From: Paludisphaera mucosa
GTDB lineage: Bacteria; Planctomycetota; Planctomycetia; Isosphaerales; Isosphaeraceae
Direction of reading: 5' to 3'
Length of the DNA: 64,000 bases
Assembly: GCF_029589435.1 (NCBI RefSeq)
Contig: NZ_JARRAG010000005.1
Coordinates: 1-64,000 of the forward strand
Part shown: positions 45,030 to 53,164 of the stretch, piece by piece
How positions within the stretch are numbered: position 1 is the stretch's first letter
Layout: every line of letters starts with the position of its first letter
Program-made: the position numbers and the translations under genes
The notes under the pieces: generated by a model
Seen by the model: the letters and a program-made list of their open reading frames with translations, nothing else
Told to the model about the DNA's origin: nothing
Database searches by the model: none

Positions 45030-45380
45030 TCACGCCGCGTCTTCCGACTCGGACGACCCCGACGACCGCACCACGCGATGGTCTGGGACGTGGCGGTCCA
45101 GAAGGGCCGCGACGTATTCGGAGATCGTCCGGCCGCGGCGGTGTGACTGCACCAGGATCCGCTCGAACAGGTCGTCGGGCAGGTGGATGGTCCGCGGCTT
45201 GATTCGCTTCGCCGACGAGGCGGCGGCGCGGGCCTTGGCGGACGCGGCGCCCCCCCTGCCCTTCGACGGGCTCGGCTCGGCCTCGGCCATCTCCTCGACC
45301 TCGGGCTCGAACGGCTTAGGCTGCGTCTTCTCGCGCTCCAGGACCCCGGCGAGCATGCTCGGTTTCTTCGGATCGGCCAT
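45030..45380 (-). CDS. ribbon-helix-helix partner of ParA
   Basis: 116 aa. Basic/acidic N-terminal tail, then a ribbon-helix-helix DNA-binding domain near the end (KPRTIHLPDDLFERILVQSH, RGRTISEYVAALLDRHVP). Its start lies inside the 3' end of the ParA gene (65-base overlap), typical of parA/parB-like pairs with an RHH centromere-binding protein. Expected to bind a repeat array; the nearest candidate is the dyad at 44561. Confidence 0.75.
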   Translation of the reverse strand: MADPKKPSMLAGVLEREKTQPKPFEPEVEEMAEAEPSPSKGRGGAASAKARAAASSAKRIKPRTIHLPDDLFERILVQSHRRGRTISEYVAALLDRHVPDHRVVRSSGSSESEDAA

Positions 45381-46125
45381 GGGAAAGCACCTCGTCGATC
45401 AGGGCTTCGAACGCCGTCGCGGCGGGCGACTTCGGCGCGTGGTCTAGGATCGTCAGGCCGCGGGCGTGGGCGGCCTCGATGGCGGCTGAGAGCGGGATCG
45501 TGGCTTTGTGGACCAGCCCGCCGAACGTTTCGCGGAGCTGACGTTCCACATCGCGGCTGGTGGCGTCCTTGCGGGCCTTGCACAACACCAGGCCGGCGAG
45601 CCTGAGCCCGGGGTTGTAGGCGTCGCGGATCTCCTCCACGGCCCGCCTGAGGTCCACCAGGCCGAGCACCGCGTACATCGCGGCGTCGACCGGAGCGACG
45701 ACTTCCGTGGCCGCCGTCAGGACGTTGATCGTCGACAGGTTGAGCGACGGGCCCGAGTCGATGAGGACCTCGTCGTACCCGCGGACGTCGACCAGGGCCG
45801 ACCGGAGGCGCGTGTCCCGCCCGAGCTCCTGGGCGAGGGCGATGTTCGCCCCGCCGAGGGAAGATCCGGCCGGCAGGACGTCGAGCCCCTCGGTGGGCGT
45901 CGGCCGGATCGCGTCGACCGCGGCGGCGTGGCGCAGGAGGACCTCGCCCAAGCCGACGTCTCCGCCCCCCTGCCCTCGCGTCACCGTCCAGGTCGCATGC
46001 CCCTGCGCGTCAGCGTCGATCAGCAGCACGCGCCGGCCGCGCTTCGCCAGCCCGACGGCGATGGTCGCCGCGCAGGTCGACTTGCCGACACCGCCCTTGA
46101 GGTTCACGAACGCGATCCGTCGCAT
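45316..46125 (-). CDS. parA: ParA-family partition ATPase
   Basis: 269 aa from ATG 46125 (an ATG at 46155 adds ten residues). Deviant Walker A KGGVGKST (about residues 10-17), switch region LLIDADAQGHATW, Walker B-like VLIDSGPSLN. It should form ATP-dependent dimers on DNA and move the RHH-bound cargo. The upstream side is occupied by an IS5-family element, whose left end is about 100 bases from the start. With the RHH gene it suggests an integrated plasmid or mobile element. Confidence 0.88.
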   Translation of the reverse strand: MRRIAFVNLKGGVGKSTCAATIAVGLAKRGRRVLLIDADAQGHATWTVTRGQGGGDVGLGEVLLRHAAAVDAIRPTPTEGLDVLPAGSSLGGANIALAQELGRDTRLRSALVDVRGYDEVLIDSGPSLNLSTINVLTAATEVVAPVDAAMYAVLGLVDLRRAVEEIRDAYNPGLRLAGLVLCKARKDATSRDVERQLRETFGGLVHKATIPLSAAIEAAHARGLTILDHAPKSPAATAFEALIDEVLSHGRSEETEHARRGPGAREDAA

Positions 46126-46225
46126 CGGCCTTATCCCCATTCCTGGAAGGATCATCGTTCGCGACGGCCTGGGGCTTGAGCGTCGGGACGTCCAAACGTC
46201 GGAGGATCGCGGCGCCGGCCCTCTC

Positions 46226-47167
46226 AGAGGCTATCCGGTAAGACTCCAGGGCCGTACGTTGTTGGGGTGGAAGGACGCCCCGACGACCCGCCGCCCCAAG
46301 GACGACCCGCGTGCGCAAGCCCTATCCCTCGGATCTGACCGACGAGCAATGGGCGATCCTGGAGCCCATGATCACGATCAATACGGACGGGCGGCCGCGG
46401 ATCATTGACATGCGCGAGGTCGTCGACGCGATCCTTTATCTGAACCGCTCGGGCTGCCAGTGGGACATGCTGCCGCACGACCTGCCGGCGAAGAGCACGG
46501 TCTACGACCACTTCGCCCGCTGGCGCGACGACGGCACCTGGAAGCGGGTCCAGGAGGCCCTGCGGCGGCGGGTCCGCGAGGCGGCCGGCCGCGACCCGGC
46601 CCCCAAGGTCGGCTGCATCGACAGCCAGACGGTCAAGGGGGCCGAGGTGGGCGGGACTCGGGGCTACGACGGCGGCAAGAAGCCGTCGGGCCGGAAGCGT
46701 CACATCGTCGTGGACTCGCTGGGCCTGCTGCTGGCCGTGCTGGTCTCGGCGGCGAACCTCGACGACGGGACGTGGGCCCCGCGCGTGCTGGCCCGCCTGA
46801 CCGCCGGGCAGTGCACGCGGCTGGAGGCCGTGCGGGGCGACGCCAAGTACCGGAACCACGCGCTGGACCGCTGGCTGGCGGACGGGCGAAGGATCGGGGC
46901 GTACGTCGTGGAAGTCGTCGAGCGGCCGCCCGGCTCGGTCGGGTTCGTCCACGTCGCGAAACGCTGGGTCGTGGAGCGGACGTTCGCCTGGATCGGCCGC
47001 TCGCGGCGCAACAGCCGCGACTACGAGCGGCTGGAGATCTCGTCCGAGGCGATGATCATGCTCGGGTCGATCCATCGCATGCTCCGGACGTTGGAACCCG
47101 ATCTATACGATCCGCCCGCGCCCTTCAAATACCGCGAAAACCAGGGATTGGTTACCGGATAGCTTCT
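46226..47167 (+). mobile_element. IS5-family insertion sequence
   Basis: Terminal repeats: AGAGGCTATCCGGTAA at 46226-46241 and TTACCGGATAGCTTCT at 47152-47167, complementary with one mismatch; the inner 12 bases (GCTATCCGGTAA) are perfect. It carries one transposase gene. I could not identify a target duplication, so the exact ends are uncertain by a few bases. Confidence 0.8.
46311..47162 (+). CDS. IS5-family transposase
   Basis: 283 aa, GTG start (MRKPYPSDLTDEQWAILEPM). N-terminal DUF4096-like domain (LNRSGCQWDMLPHDLPAKST), then DDE catalytic residues D104 (GCIDSQTVKGAEVGG), D177 (VRGDAKYRN) and E222 (RWVVERTFAWIGRSRR). The stop codon lies inside the right terminal repeat. Length and motifs are complete, so the element may be active. 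Confidence 0.92.
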   Translation: MRKPYPSDLTDEQWAILEPMITINTDGRPRIIDMREVVDAILYLNRSGCQWDMLPHDLPAKSTVYDHFARWRDDGTWKRVQEALRRRVREAAGRDPAPKVGCIDSQTVKGAEVGGTRGYDGGKKPSGRKRHIVVDSLGLLLAVLVSAANLDDGTWAPRVLARLTAGQCTRLEAVRGDAKYRNHALDRWLADGRRIGAYVVEVVERPPGSVGFVHVAKRWVVERTFAWIGRSRRNSRDYERLEISSEAMIMLGSIHRMLRTLEPDLYDPPAPFKYRENQGLVTG

Positions 47168-47559
47168 TACAGGGCGAACGTGGGGTCGATGACGCCGTAG
47201 TCCCGGTCGTCCTTCCAACAGCCTGCCTGCCGGCTGTCGCCGAAGTGGGACCCGGCCGAGGACGCAGCACCGGCGCTCGTGGCATCGCCGTCGATCGAGA
47301 AAGACTTCTCGCAGTCGTCGGTCCATTCGATCGCGCCGACCCCTTACGCCCGGCTATCCGCCGAGGGCCGGAACTGGTGCGGCGTATTCACGAGCGCGCC
47401 GGACGCTCGCGGGTCAGGCCTTTGGATCAGGGCGTCTTCGAATGCCGTGGCAATCCGGTGGGACGAGAACTTTGGTAGAACCGCTGCATGCTTCGTTGAG
47501 TGCTCCGAATTCGGCCGTGGACATGGGGCCGCCATCTAGAAAGAGGGCGGGGGACGAGG
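47168..47559. other. 392-bp spacer with an orphan coding fragment
   Basis: On the minus strand, codons 47343-47170 read IEWTDDCEKSFSIDGDATSA, then GSHFGDSRQAGCWKDDRDYG VIDPTFAL, ending at a TAA formed at the IS5 right edge. There is a stop upstream and no start codon. It looks like part of a gene broken by the insertion. The right part is the upstream region of the DUF1559 gene. Confidence 0.35.
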
Positions 47560-48585
47560 ATGGCCGGAGGACGACCCTGCCGAGGGTTCACCCTGATCGA
47601 GGCGATCGTGGTCGTCGCGGTGATCGGCGTGCTGGTCGCCCTGCTGCTGCCGGCCGTCCAGGCGGCGCGCGAGGCCGCCCGTCGGATGGGATGCGTCGGC
47701 AACCTGAAGCAGCTCGCCCTGGCGGCGGCCGGATACGAGCATCAGGTGGGCTGCTATCCGATGGGGAACCCCGTCCGCACGGACGCCAGGTTCCCCCAGG
47801 CCGTCCTCGACGGCCACAGCGTCTTCGTCGCGCTGCTGCCCTTCCTGGAGCAGAAGCCGCTCTTCGACGCGTTCAACTTCGACAGGTCGATCAACTACTG
47901 CGACAACGCGACGGCCATCGCCACGAGGGTGGCCGTCCTCTCCTGCCCGAGCGACCACGCGGCCGGCGGGCCGAAGCCCGCCCTCTACTGGCTGATCGAC
48001 GCCGTAGGGCCGTCGATGACGAACATCTCCTCGTACGCCGGCTGTTCGGGGATGGTCTATCGATATCCGGCGTCGGCCGCGGAGATCGCGAGGATGCCGC
48101 TCCACAACCGGCAGTGCGACGGCGTGTTCTTCGTGGACAGCCGCGTCCGCCGGGCGGAGATCGCGGACGGCGCGAGCAACACTCTCATGTTCTGCGAGCG
48201 GGCCCACGCGCGACTGACGATCCCCGGGCCCGACGAGTACCACTGGTGGTCCGACGGCTGGATGTGCGACAACCATTTCCTGACGGCGTTCCCGATCAAC
48301 CCGACCATCGCCCCAGACCCGGCCGGCTACTACGGCTACACGGCGCAACTCTGGGCGGCCTCCAGCCTGCACGGGGGCGGCGCGAACTTCGCGATGTGCG
48401 ACGGATCGGTACGGTTCCTCAAGGACTCGATCGACACCATGGCCGTCGACGGCAACGGCATCCCGGTGGGGGTCGCTGGCAACGTCGAAGTCGGCGTCAC
48501 CTTCGCCCCCGGGACGAGGTTCGGGGTGTATCAGCATCTCGGCAGCAGGGCGGGCGGAGAGGTCGTGGGCGCGGACGCTTACTGA
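47560..48585 (+). CDS. DUF1559 pseudopilin-like protein
   Basis: 341 aa. Prepilin-like start RGFTLIEAIVVVAVIGVLVA, followed by GCVGNLKQLALAAAGYEHQV (DUF1559 N-terminal block, somewhat divergent) and HGGGANFAMCDGSVRFLKDS (C-terminal block). ATG 47560 is chosen for its distance to the prepilin signal. It is alone here and more divergent than the four at 21-30 kb, so it belongs to a different subgroup. Confidence 0.9.
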   Translation: MAGGRPCRGFTLIEAIVVVAVIGVLVALLLPAVQAAREAARRMGCVGNLKQLALAAAGYEHQVGCYPMGNPVRTDARFPQAVLDGHSVFVALLPFLEQKPLFDAFNFDRSINYCDNATAIATRVAVLSCPSDHAAGGPKPALYWLIDAVGPSMTNISSYAGCSGMVYRYPASAAEIARMPLHNRQCDGVFFVDSRVRRAEIADGASNTLMFCERAHARLTIPGPDEYHWWSDGWMCDNHFLTAFPINPTIAPDPAGYYGYTAQLWAASSLHGGGANFAMCDGSVRFLKDSIDTMAVDGNGIPVGVAGNVEVGVTFAPGTRFGVYQHLGSRAGGEVVGADAY

Positions 48586-48782
48586 AGGCGCGCCGGCCCG
48601 GGTCGCGCGAGCCCGCCTGAGTCGCTAAGCCGGCCTCGCGTCCCGGGCGGGCCGTCGGCCCCGCACCCGATCGAGAGCCCGGTCCGCGTCGGCCGTGCGC
48701 CGAGGGGTCCGGGTCCATCGCGATCACGGGGGACTTCGGGAAACGCCTTGCCGCGGCCTCGCGAGTCCGCAAACATAATTGC

Positions 48783-49424
48783 ATGCCGGCACTGGCCGGC
48801 GGCCCGACGCCGGGGCCGGACGCGGCGACGGACGTCATCCTCATGGGCGAACGCCAGGCCGTCACGCAGATCCTCGATGCCATCGGCGGCGGCGACCCGA
48901 AGGCCGCCCGCGAGCTGCTCCCCCTCGTCTACGACGAGCTCCGCGCCCTGGCCTCGCGCCGCCTCGCGGGCGAGTCGCCCGGGCAGACCCTCCAGGCCAC
49001 CGCCCTGGTGCACGAGGCGTACCTGCGGCTGGTGGGGCCCGACGACCCCCGGCCCTGGAACGACCGCCGGCACTTCTACGCCGCCGCCGCCGAGGCGATG
49101 CGTCGCATCCTGATCGATCGCGCCCGCGACCGTAGGCGCCTAAAGCGGGGGGGGACGCGACGTCGCGAGCCCCTGGCGCTGGAGCACCTCCTGGACGACG
49201 ACGCCCCGCCCGACGACCTGATCGCCCTCGACGAGGCGGTGGAGAGGCTGACGCAGGTCGACCCCGGCGCCGCCGAGCTGGCCAAGCTCCGCCTCTTCGC
49301 CGGCCTGGGGCTGGGAGAGTCGGCCAGGACGCTCGGCATGCCCCGGCGCTCGGCCGACCGCCTGTGGGCCTTCGCCCGGTCCTGGCTCTTCGTGGCCTTG
49401 AACCCGCCCGACCCGGCGGGCTGA
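48783..49424 (+). CDS. ECF sigma factor paired with the downstream kinase
   Basis: 213 aa from ATG 48783 (ATG 48843 is an alternative closer to the usual family start). Region 2: LLPLVYDELRALASRRLAGE and TALVHEAYLRLVGPDD. Region 4: VDPGAAELAKLRLFAGLGLG ESARTLGMPRRSADRLWAF. The sequence resembles the planctomycete ECF group linked to Ser/Thr kinases (signature HEAYLRLV...DRRHFYAAAAEAMR). The kinase gene starts 77 bases after its stop, so the pair is likely co-transcribed and the kinase probably controls the sigma factor. Confidence 0.92.
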   Translation: MPALAGGPTPGPDAATDVILMGERQAVTQILDAIGGGDPKAARELLPLVYDELRALASRRLAGESPGQTLQATALVHEAYLRLVGPDDPRPWNDRRHFYAAAAEAMRRILIDRARDRRRLKRGGTRRREPLALEHLLDDDAPPDDLIALDEAVERLTQVDPGAAELAKLRLFAGLGLGESARTLGMPRRSADRLWAFARSWLFVALNPPDPAG

Positions 49425-49500
49425 CGCCCGGAATCTTGGCGCACCCGCGGCCCGGACGGGGCTTACTCGGGGGATCCCTCCTCAAACTCTAGAGGCCTCG

Positions 49501-52500
49501 ATGCCCCCCCGCGATCTCCGCTCGATATTCCTCGGTGCCGTCGACCTCCCCCCCGGCCCGGGTCGGGACGCCTTCCTCGACGAGGCGTGCGACGGCGGCC
49601 CGGCGCTGCGCGCCCAAATGGAGGCCCTGCTGCGGGCCCACGAAGCCGCCGGCGGCTTCGTCGACTCCCCGACCACCGGGGCGTCCCCCGACGCCGACGC
49701 TCCCCCGGGGGCGGCGGTCGATGCCGAGGCGTCGCGGACGGGGATCGGGTCGCGCATCGGGCCCTACAAGCTCCTCCAGGTCATCGGCGAGGGGGGGATG
49801 GGCGTGGTCTTCATGGCCGAGCAGGAGAGGCCCGTGCGTCGCAGGGTCGCCCTGAAGGTCATCCGGGCCGGCATGGACACCGGCCAGGTCGTGGCGCGGT
49901 TCGAGGCCGAGCGGCAGGCCCTCGCCCTGATGGATCATCCCAACATCGCCAGGATCCTCGACGGAGGCGCCACCGACGCGGGCCGGCCCTACTTCGTGAT
50001 GGAGCTGATCGCGGGCGTCCCCATCACCCGATTCTGCGACGAGGCCGGGCTCTCGCTCCAGGAGCGGCTGAAATTGTTCACGGCCGTCTGCGGCGCGGTC
50101 CAGCACGCACACCAGAAGGGGGTCGTCCATCGCGACCTGAAGCCCTCCAACATCCTGGTCGCGACGGTCGACGGCCGACCGACGCCCAAGGTGATCGACT
50201 TCGGCGTGGCCAAGGCGATCGAGCAGCGGCTGACCGAGCGGACGATGTTCACGCAGTTCGGCGCGCTCGTCGGCACGCCCCAGTACATGAGCCCCGAGCA
50301 GGCCGACGTCGGCGGCCTGGACGTAGACACGCGGAGCGACGTCTACTCGCTCGGGGTGATCCTGTACGAGCTGCTCACCGGCAGCACCCCCCTGGAGCGC
50401 GACGGCCTCGTGGGGGCGGCCGTCGCCGCGATCCTGCTCCGCATCCGCGAGGAGGAGCCGCCCCGGCCCAGCACGCGCATCTCGGAGTCGTCGCAGAAGC
50501 TGGCCTCCCTGTCCGCCGTCCGCGGCGTCGAGCCGGCGCGGCTGACGAGGATCGTCCGCGGCGACCTCGACTGGATCGTGATGAAGGCGCTGGAGAAGCA
50601 GAGGTCGCGCCGCTACGACTCGGCGGCCGGGCTCGCCCGGGACGTCCGCCGACACCTCGACGGCGACCCGGTGGAGGCCCGCCCGCCGTCCTCGCGTTAC
50701 AAGCTGGGCAAGTTCGCCCGCAAGCATCGCGCGGCGCTGGCCGCGGCCGCCGGCCTCGCGCTGATCCTCGCGGCCGCGACGGCGGTCAGCGCCGCGATGG
50801 CCGTCGCGGCCTCGAGGGCGAGGGCGCGGTCGGAGGCCGCCCGCAAGGAGGCCGAGGCGACCACGCGCATCCTGATCGACCTGTTCCGCCTGCCCGACCC
50901 GAAGCTGCGGCGGAAGAACGTCCGGGTGGGAGAGCTGCTCGACGGGGCGATCGAGAAGGTCGAGGGCGACGAGGCCGTCTCCGACGGCCTCCGGGCGAGG
51001 GTGCTGCGCCAGCTGAAGTCGGCCCGAGACGCGGCGGGGGCGCCGGGCCCCAGGATGGCCGACCTGATGACCGGGGCCGTCCGCGACGTGATCGGGGGCG
51101 GCGCGACCATCCCGCCGAGGGTGCGCGGCAGGCTCCTCTACGCCCTGGGCCTGACGTGCCTCACCCTCAACAACGACGGCGCGGCCTCGCACGACGCGAT
51201 GGCGGAGGCGGCGCGGATCGGGGACGAACTCCTCGATCCGGACGACCCCGAGCTGCTCGCGACGCGGGCCGAGGTGGTCAACGAGGGCATCCCCCGGCCG
51301 TTCGACGACCGCCTGGAACGCTATGCGCGAGAGACCATCCGACGCTGCGAGCGCACGCTCGGCCGCGACGACGGGCTCACGCTCCACGCCCGCAGCCTCC
51401 TGGCCATTTATCTGGGCGACAATCGGCGGTTCGACGGGACGGTCGAATTCGCGCGGGAGACGTTGAGGCTGGCGGAGAGCCGCTACCGGCCGTGGGACGA
51501 GCCCGTATACGAGGCGAGGACGGTCCTCGGGTCCCTCCATCACCAGACCGGGGATTTCCAGGAGGCTTACGCGGTCGCCGGCCGCAATTACGAGGCGATG
51601 TCCCGGCCGCCGGGCCCGGGCCCCCGTTCCTACGACGCGATCCTCGTCCAGGGCCAGCTCGCCCAGCAGGCGTACCAGACGAGCCGCCTCGAAGAATCCA
51701 TCGACGTTCGGAAGGACGTCGTCGAGAAGTGCGTCGAACTCCTGGGCGAGGGCCATTCCCTGACCCTGGCGAACCGGAGACAGTTGGGCGCCGCCCAGTG
51801 GGATCTCGGTCGGCGGGAGGAGGGCATGGCGGAGATGCGCCGCGTCCTGGCGCGCGCCCGCGTGGAACTCGGCGAAGCCGACCTCTTCACCCTCCAGCTG
51901 CGATCCCTCGTCGTCCGGCTGGACGCCCTCCCGCCCGCGAACGCCGCCGAGGCGATCCCCGAGCTGCGGGCGGTGGCGGCCTCGATCGGCGACGATTTGA
52001 GCGCGACGTCGAGATTCCTCTTGATGGACGAGGTGAAATTTTCGCTCGTCTATTGCGAGTTGTGGACGGGCCGGTTCGAGCAGGCCGAGAAGGACTGCGA
52101 GGACTTGGTCGCGCTCGTGGAGGACCGCCGCCGCAGATTCGGACGCGACGATTGGATCCGGCAGAGGGAATTCCGGGCCAAGCTGCAGCTGGCGGCCGCG
52201 CGGCTCTGCCTGTCGAAGTTCGCCGACGCCCGCCTGCTGGTCGACGAGGTGGCCGGACAGATCCCCGAGGGCGAGGAGGACATGGGCGAGCTCCTGAACG
52301 AGGCCCGCTACCAACGGGCGGCCATCTGCACGCTCGAGGGGCGGGCGGCCGAAGCCCTCGAAATCTCGAAGGACATCGAACGGCATCACGAGAGCCTCGA
52401 CCTCCCCCGCGACGTGATCCCCCATCGCCTGCGGCTGCTCGAGGCCGATTGTCATTTCCAACTCGGCCGCTACGACGAGGCCGAGCGTCTCTGGGATGAG

Positions 52501-52815
52501 ACGATCCCGCACCTGCCCCCGGACTTGGCGGAGTTCCGCCTGCGTTGGGGCATCCAATCCCGTCAGGGCGCCGTCTACATGAAGCGAGGGGAATACGCCA
52601 GGGCCGAGCCCTTGATCACGGCCGGTTATCAGGAGATGAAGGACCGCGAGCGGCTGGTCGAACCCTCCATCCGGCCCCGGCTGGCCGAGAACGCCCGGCG
52701 GGTCGTGGACCTCTACGAGCGTTGGGGCAAGCCGGACCGGGCCGCCGAGTGGCGGGCGCGGGTGGGGCGGCTCGACTCGCCGGGGCTCCCGGAGGACGTC
52801 TTCGCGCGACCATGA
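49501..52815 (+). CDS. PKN-type Ser/Thr kinase with TPR-like tail
   Basis: 1,104 aa. N-terminal region RDAFLDEACDGGPALRAQME typical of this family, kinase domain about 88-365 with P-loop GEGGMG (96-101), K119, HRDLKPSN (210-217) and DFG (233-235); all catalytic residues present. A transmembrane helix near 415-437 (AAAAGLALILAAATAVSAAM) and a long helical, TPR-like C-terminal half. It follows the ECF sigma gene directly. The kinase domain is closely similar to that at 34873 but the C-terminal half is divergent. Confidence 0.93.
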   Translation: MPPRDLRSIFLGAVDLPPGPGRDAFLDEACDGGPALRAQMEALLRAHEAAGGFVDSPTTGASPDADAPPGAAVDAEASRTGIGSRIGPYKLLQVIGEGGMGVVFMAEQERPVRRRVALKVIRAGMDTGQVVARFEAERQALALMDHPNIARILDGGATDAGRPYFVMELIAGVPITRFCDEAGLSLQERLKLFTAVCGAVQHAHQKGVVHRDLKPSNILVATVDGRPTPKVIDFGVAKAIEQRLTERTMFTQFGALVGTPQYMSPEQADVGGLDVDTRSDVYSLGVILYELLTGSTPLERDGLVGAAVAAILLRIREEEPPRPSTRISESSQKLASLSAVRGVEPARLTRIVRGDLDWIVMKALEKQRSRRYDSAAGLARDVRRHLDGDPVEARPPSSRYKLGKFARKHRAALAAAAGLALILAAATAVSAAMAVAASRARARSEAARKEAEATTRILIDLFRLPDPKLRRKNVRVGELLDGAIEKVEGDEAVSDGLRARVLRQLKSARDAAGAPGPRMADLMTGAVRDVIGGGATIPPRVRGRLLYALGLTCLTLNNDGAASHDAMAEAARIGDELLDPDDPELLATRAEVVNEGIPRPFDDRLERYARETIRRCERTLGRDDGLTLHARSLLAIYLGDNRRFDGTVEFARETLRLAESRYRPWDEPVYEARTVLGSLHHQTGDFQEAYAVAGRNYEAMSRPPGPGPRSYDAILVQGQLAQQAYQTSRLEESIDVRKDVVEKCVELLGEGHSLTLANRRQLGAAQWDLGRREEGMAEMRRVLARARVELGEADLFTLQLRSLVVRLDALPPANAAEAIPELRAVAASIGDDLSATSRFLLMDEVKFSLVYCELWTGRFEQAEKDCEDLVALVEDRRRRFGRDDWIRQREFRAKLQLAAARLCLSKFADARLLVDEVAGQIPEGEEDMGELLNEARYQRAAICTLEGRAAEALEISKDIERHHESLDLPRDVIPHRLRLLEADCHFQLGRYDEAERLWDETIPHLPPDLAEFRLRWGIQSRQGAVYMKRGEYARAEPLITAGYQEMKDRERLVEPSIRPRLAENARRVVDLYERWGKPDRAAEWRARVGRLDSPGLPEDVFARP

Positions 52816-53164
52816 TCCGTCCCGCCCCCGACCGTGGTCCGGGGACGATCCGCGCGCGGCTCGATCCACCCTACGGTCCTCATGCTCGAGGCGACGGTCG
52901 TCCTACGCCCGCCCGGAGGGACCTCGCGAGCCCCGGTCGGGTCGCCCCGCGGGGCGCGACACCGCCGGCGTCGTGAATGGGTTCGGACGTAGCGCCGCCG
53001 AATCGATGCATCCGTCCGTCGGCCTTGCGTCCGACGCACGATCGCCTCGGAAAAAACATCGGCCGAGCTGGCGCATGTCGTGGAGGGACGGTGCTTATGG
53101 GGGGGTGAGGGCCGCCAGTCGCGGCGACCGGACTCGAACCCTGAACCCCGAACGGGAACGCCCC
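52816..53164. other. 349-bp spacer without a supported gene
   Basis: Between the kinase stop and the ATG of the surface protein. An open frame runs through it in phase with the latter from 52973, but the residues look non-protein-like and the LEDR-type leader begins at 53165. Promoter of the surface protein presumably lies here. Confidence 0.5.

Noticed and set aside
46226-47167. Target duplication of the IS5 element
   Set aside because: Bases flanking the two ends do not match in any convincing short repeat.
49489-52869. An 1,126-codon minus-strand frame opposite the second kinase
   Set aside because: Same shadow effect; the plus strand holds HRD, DFG and TPR-like sequence.
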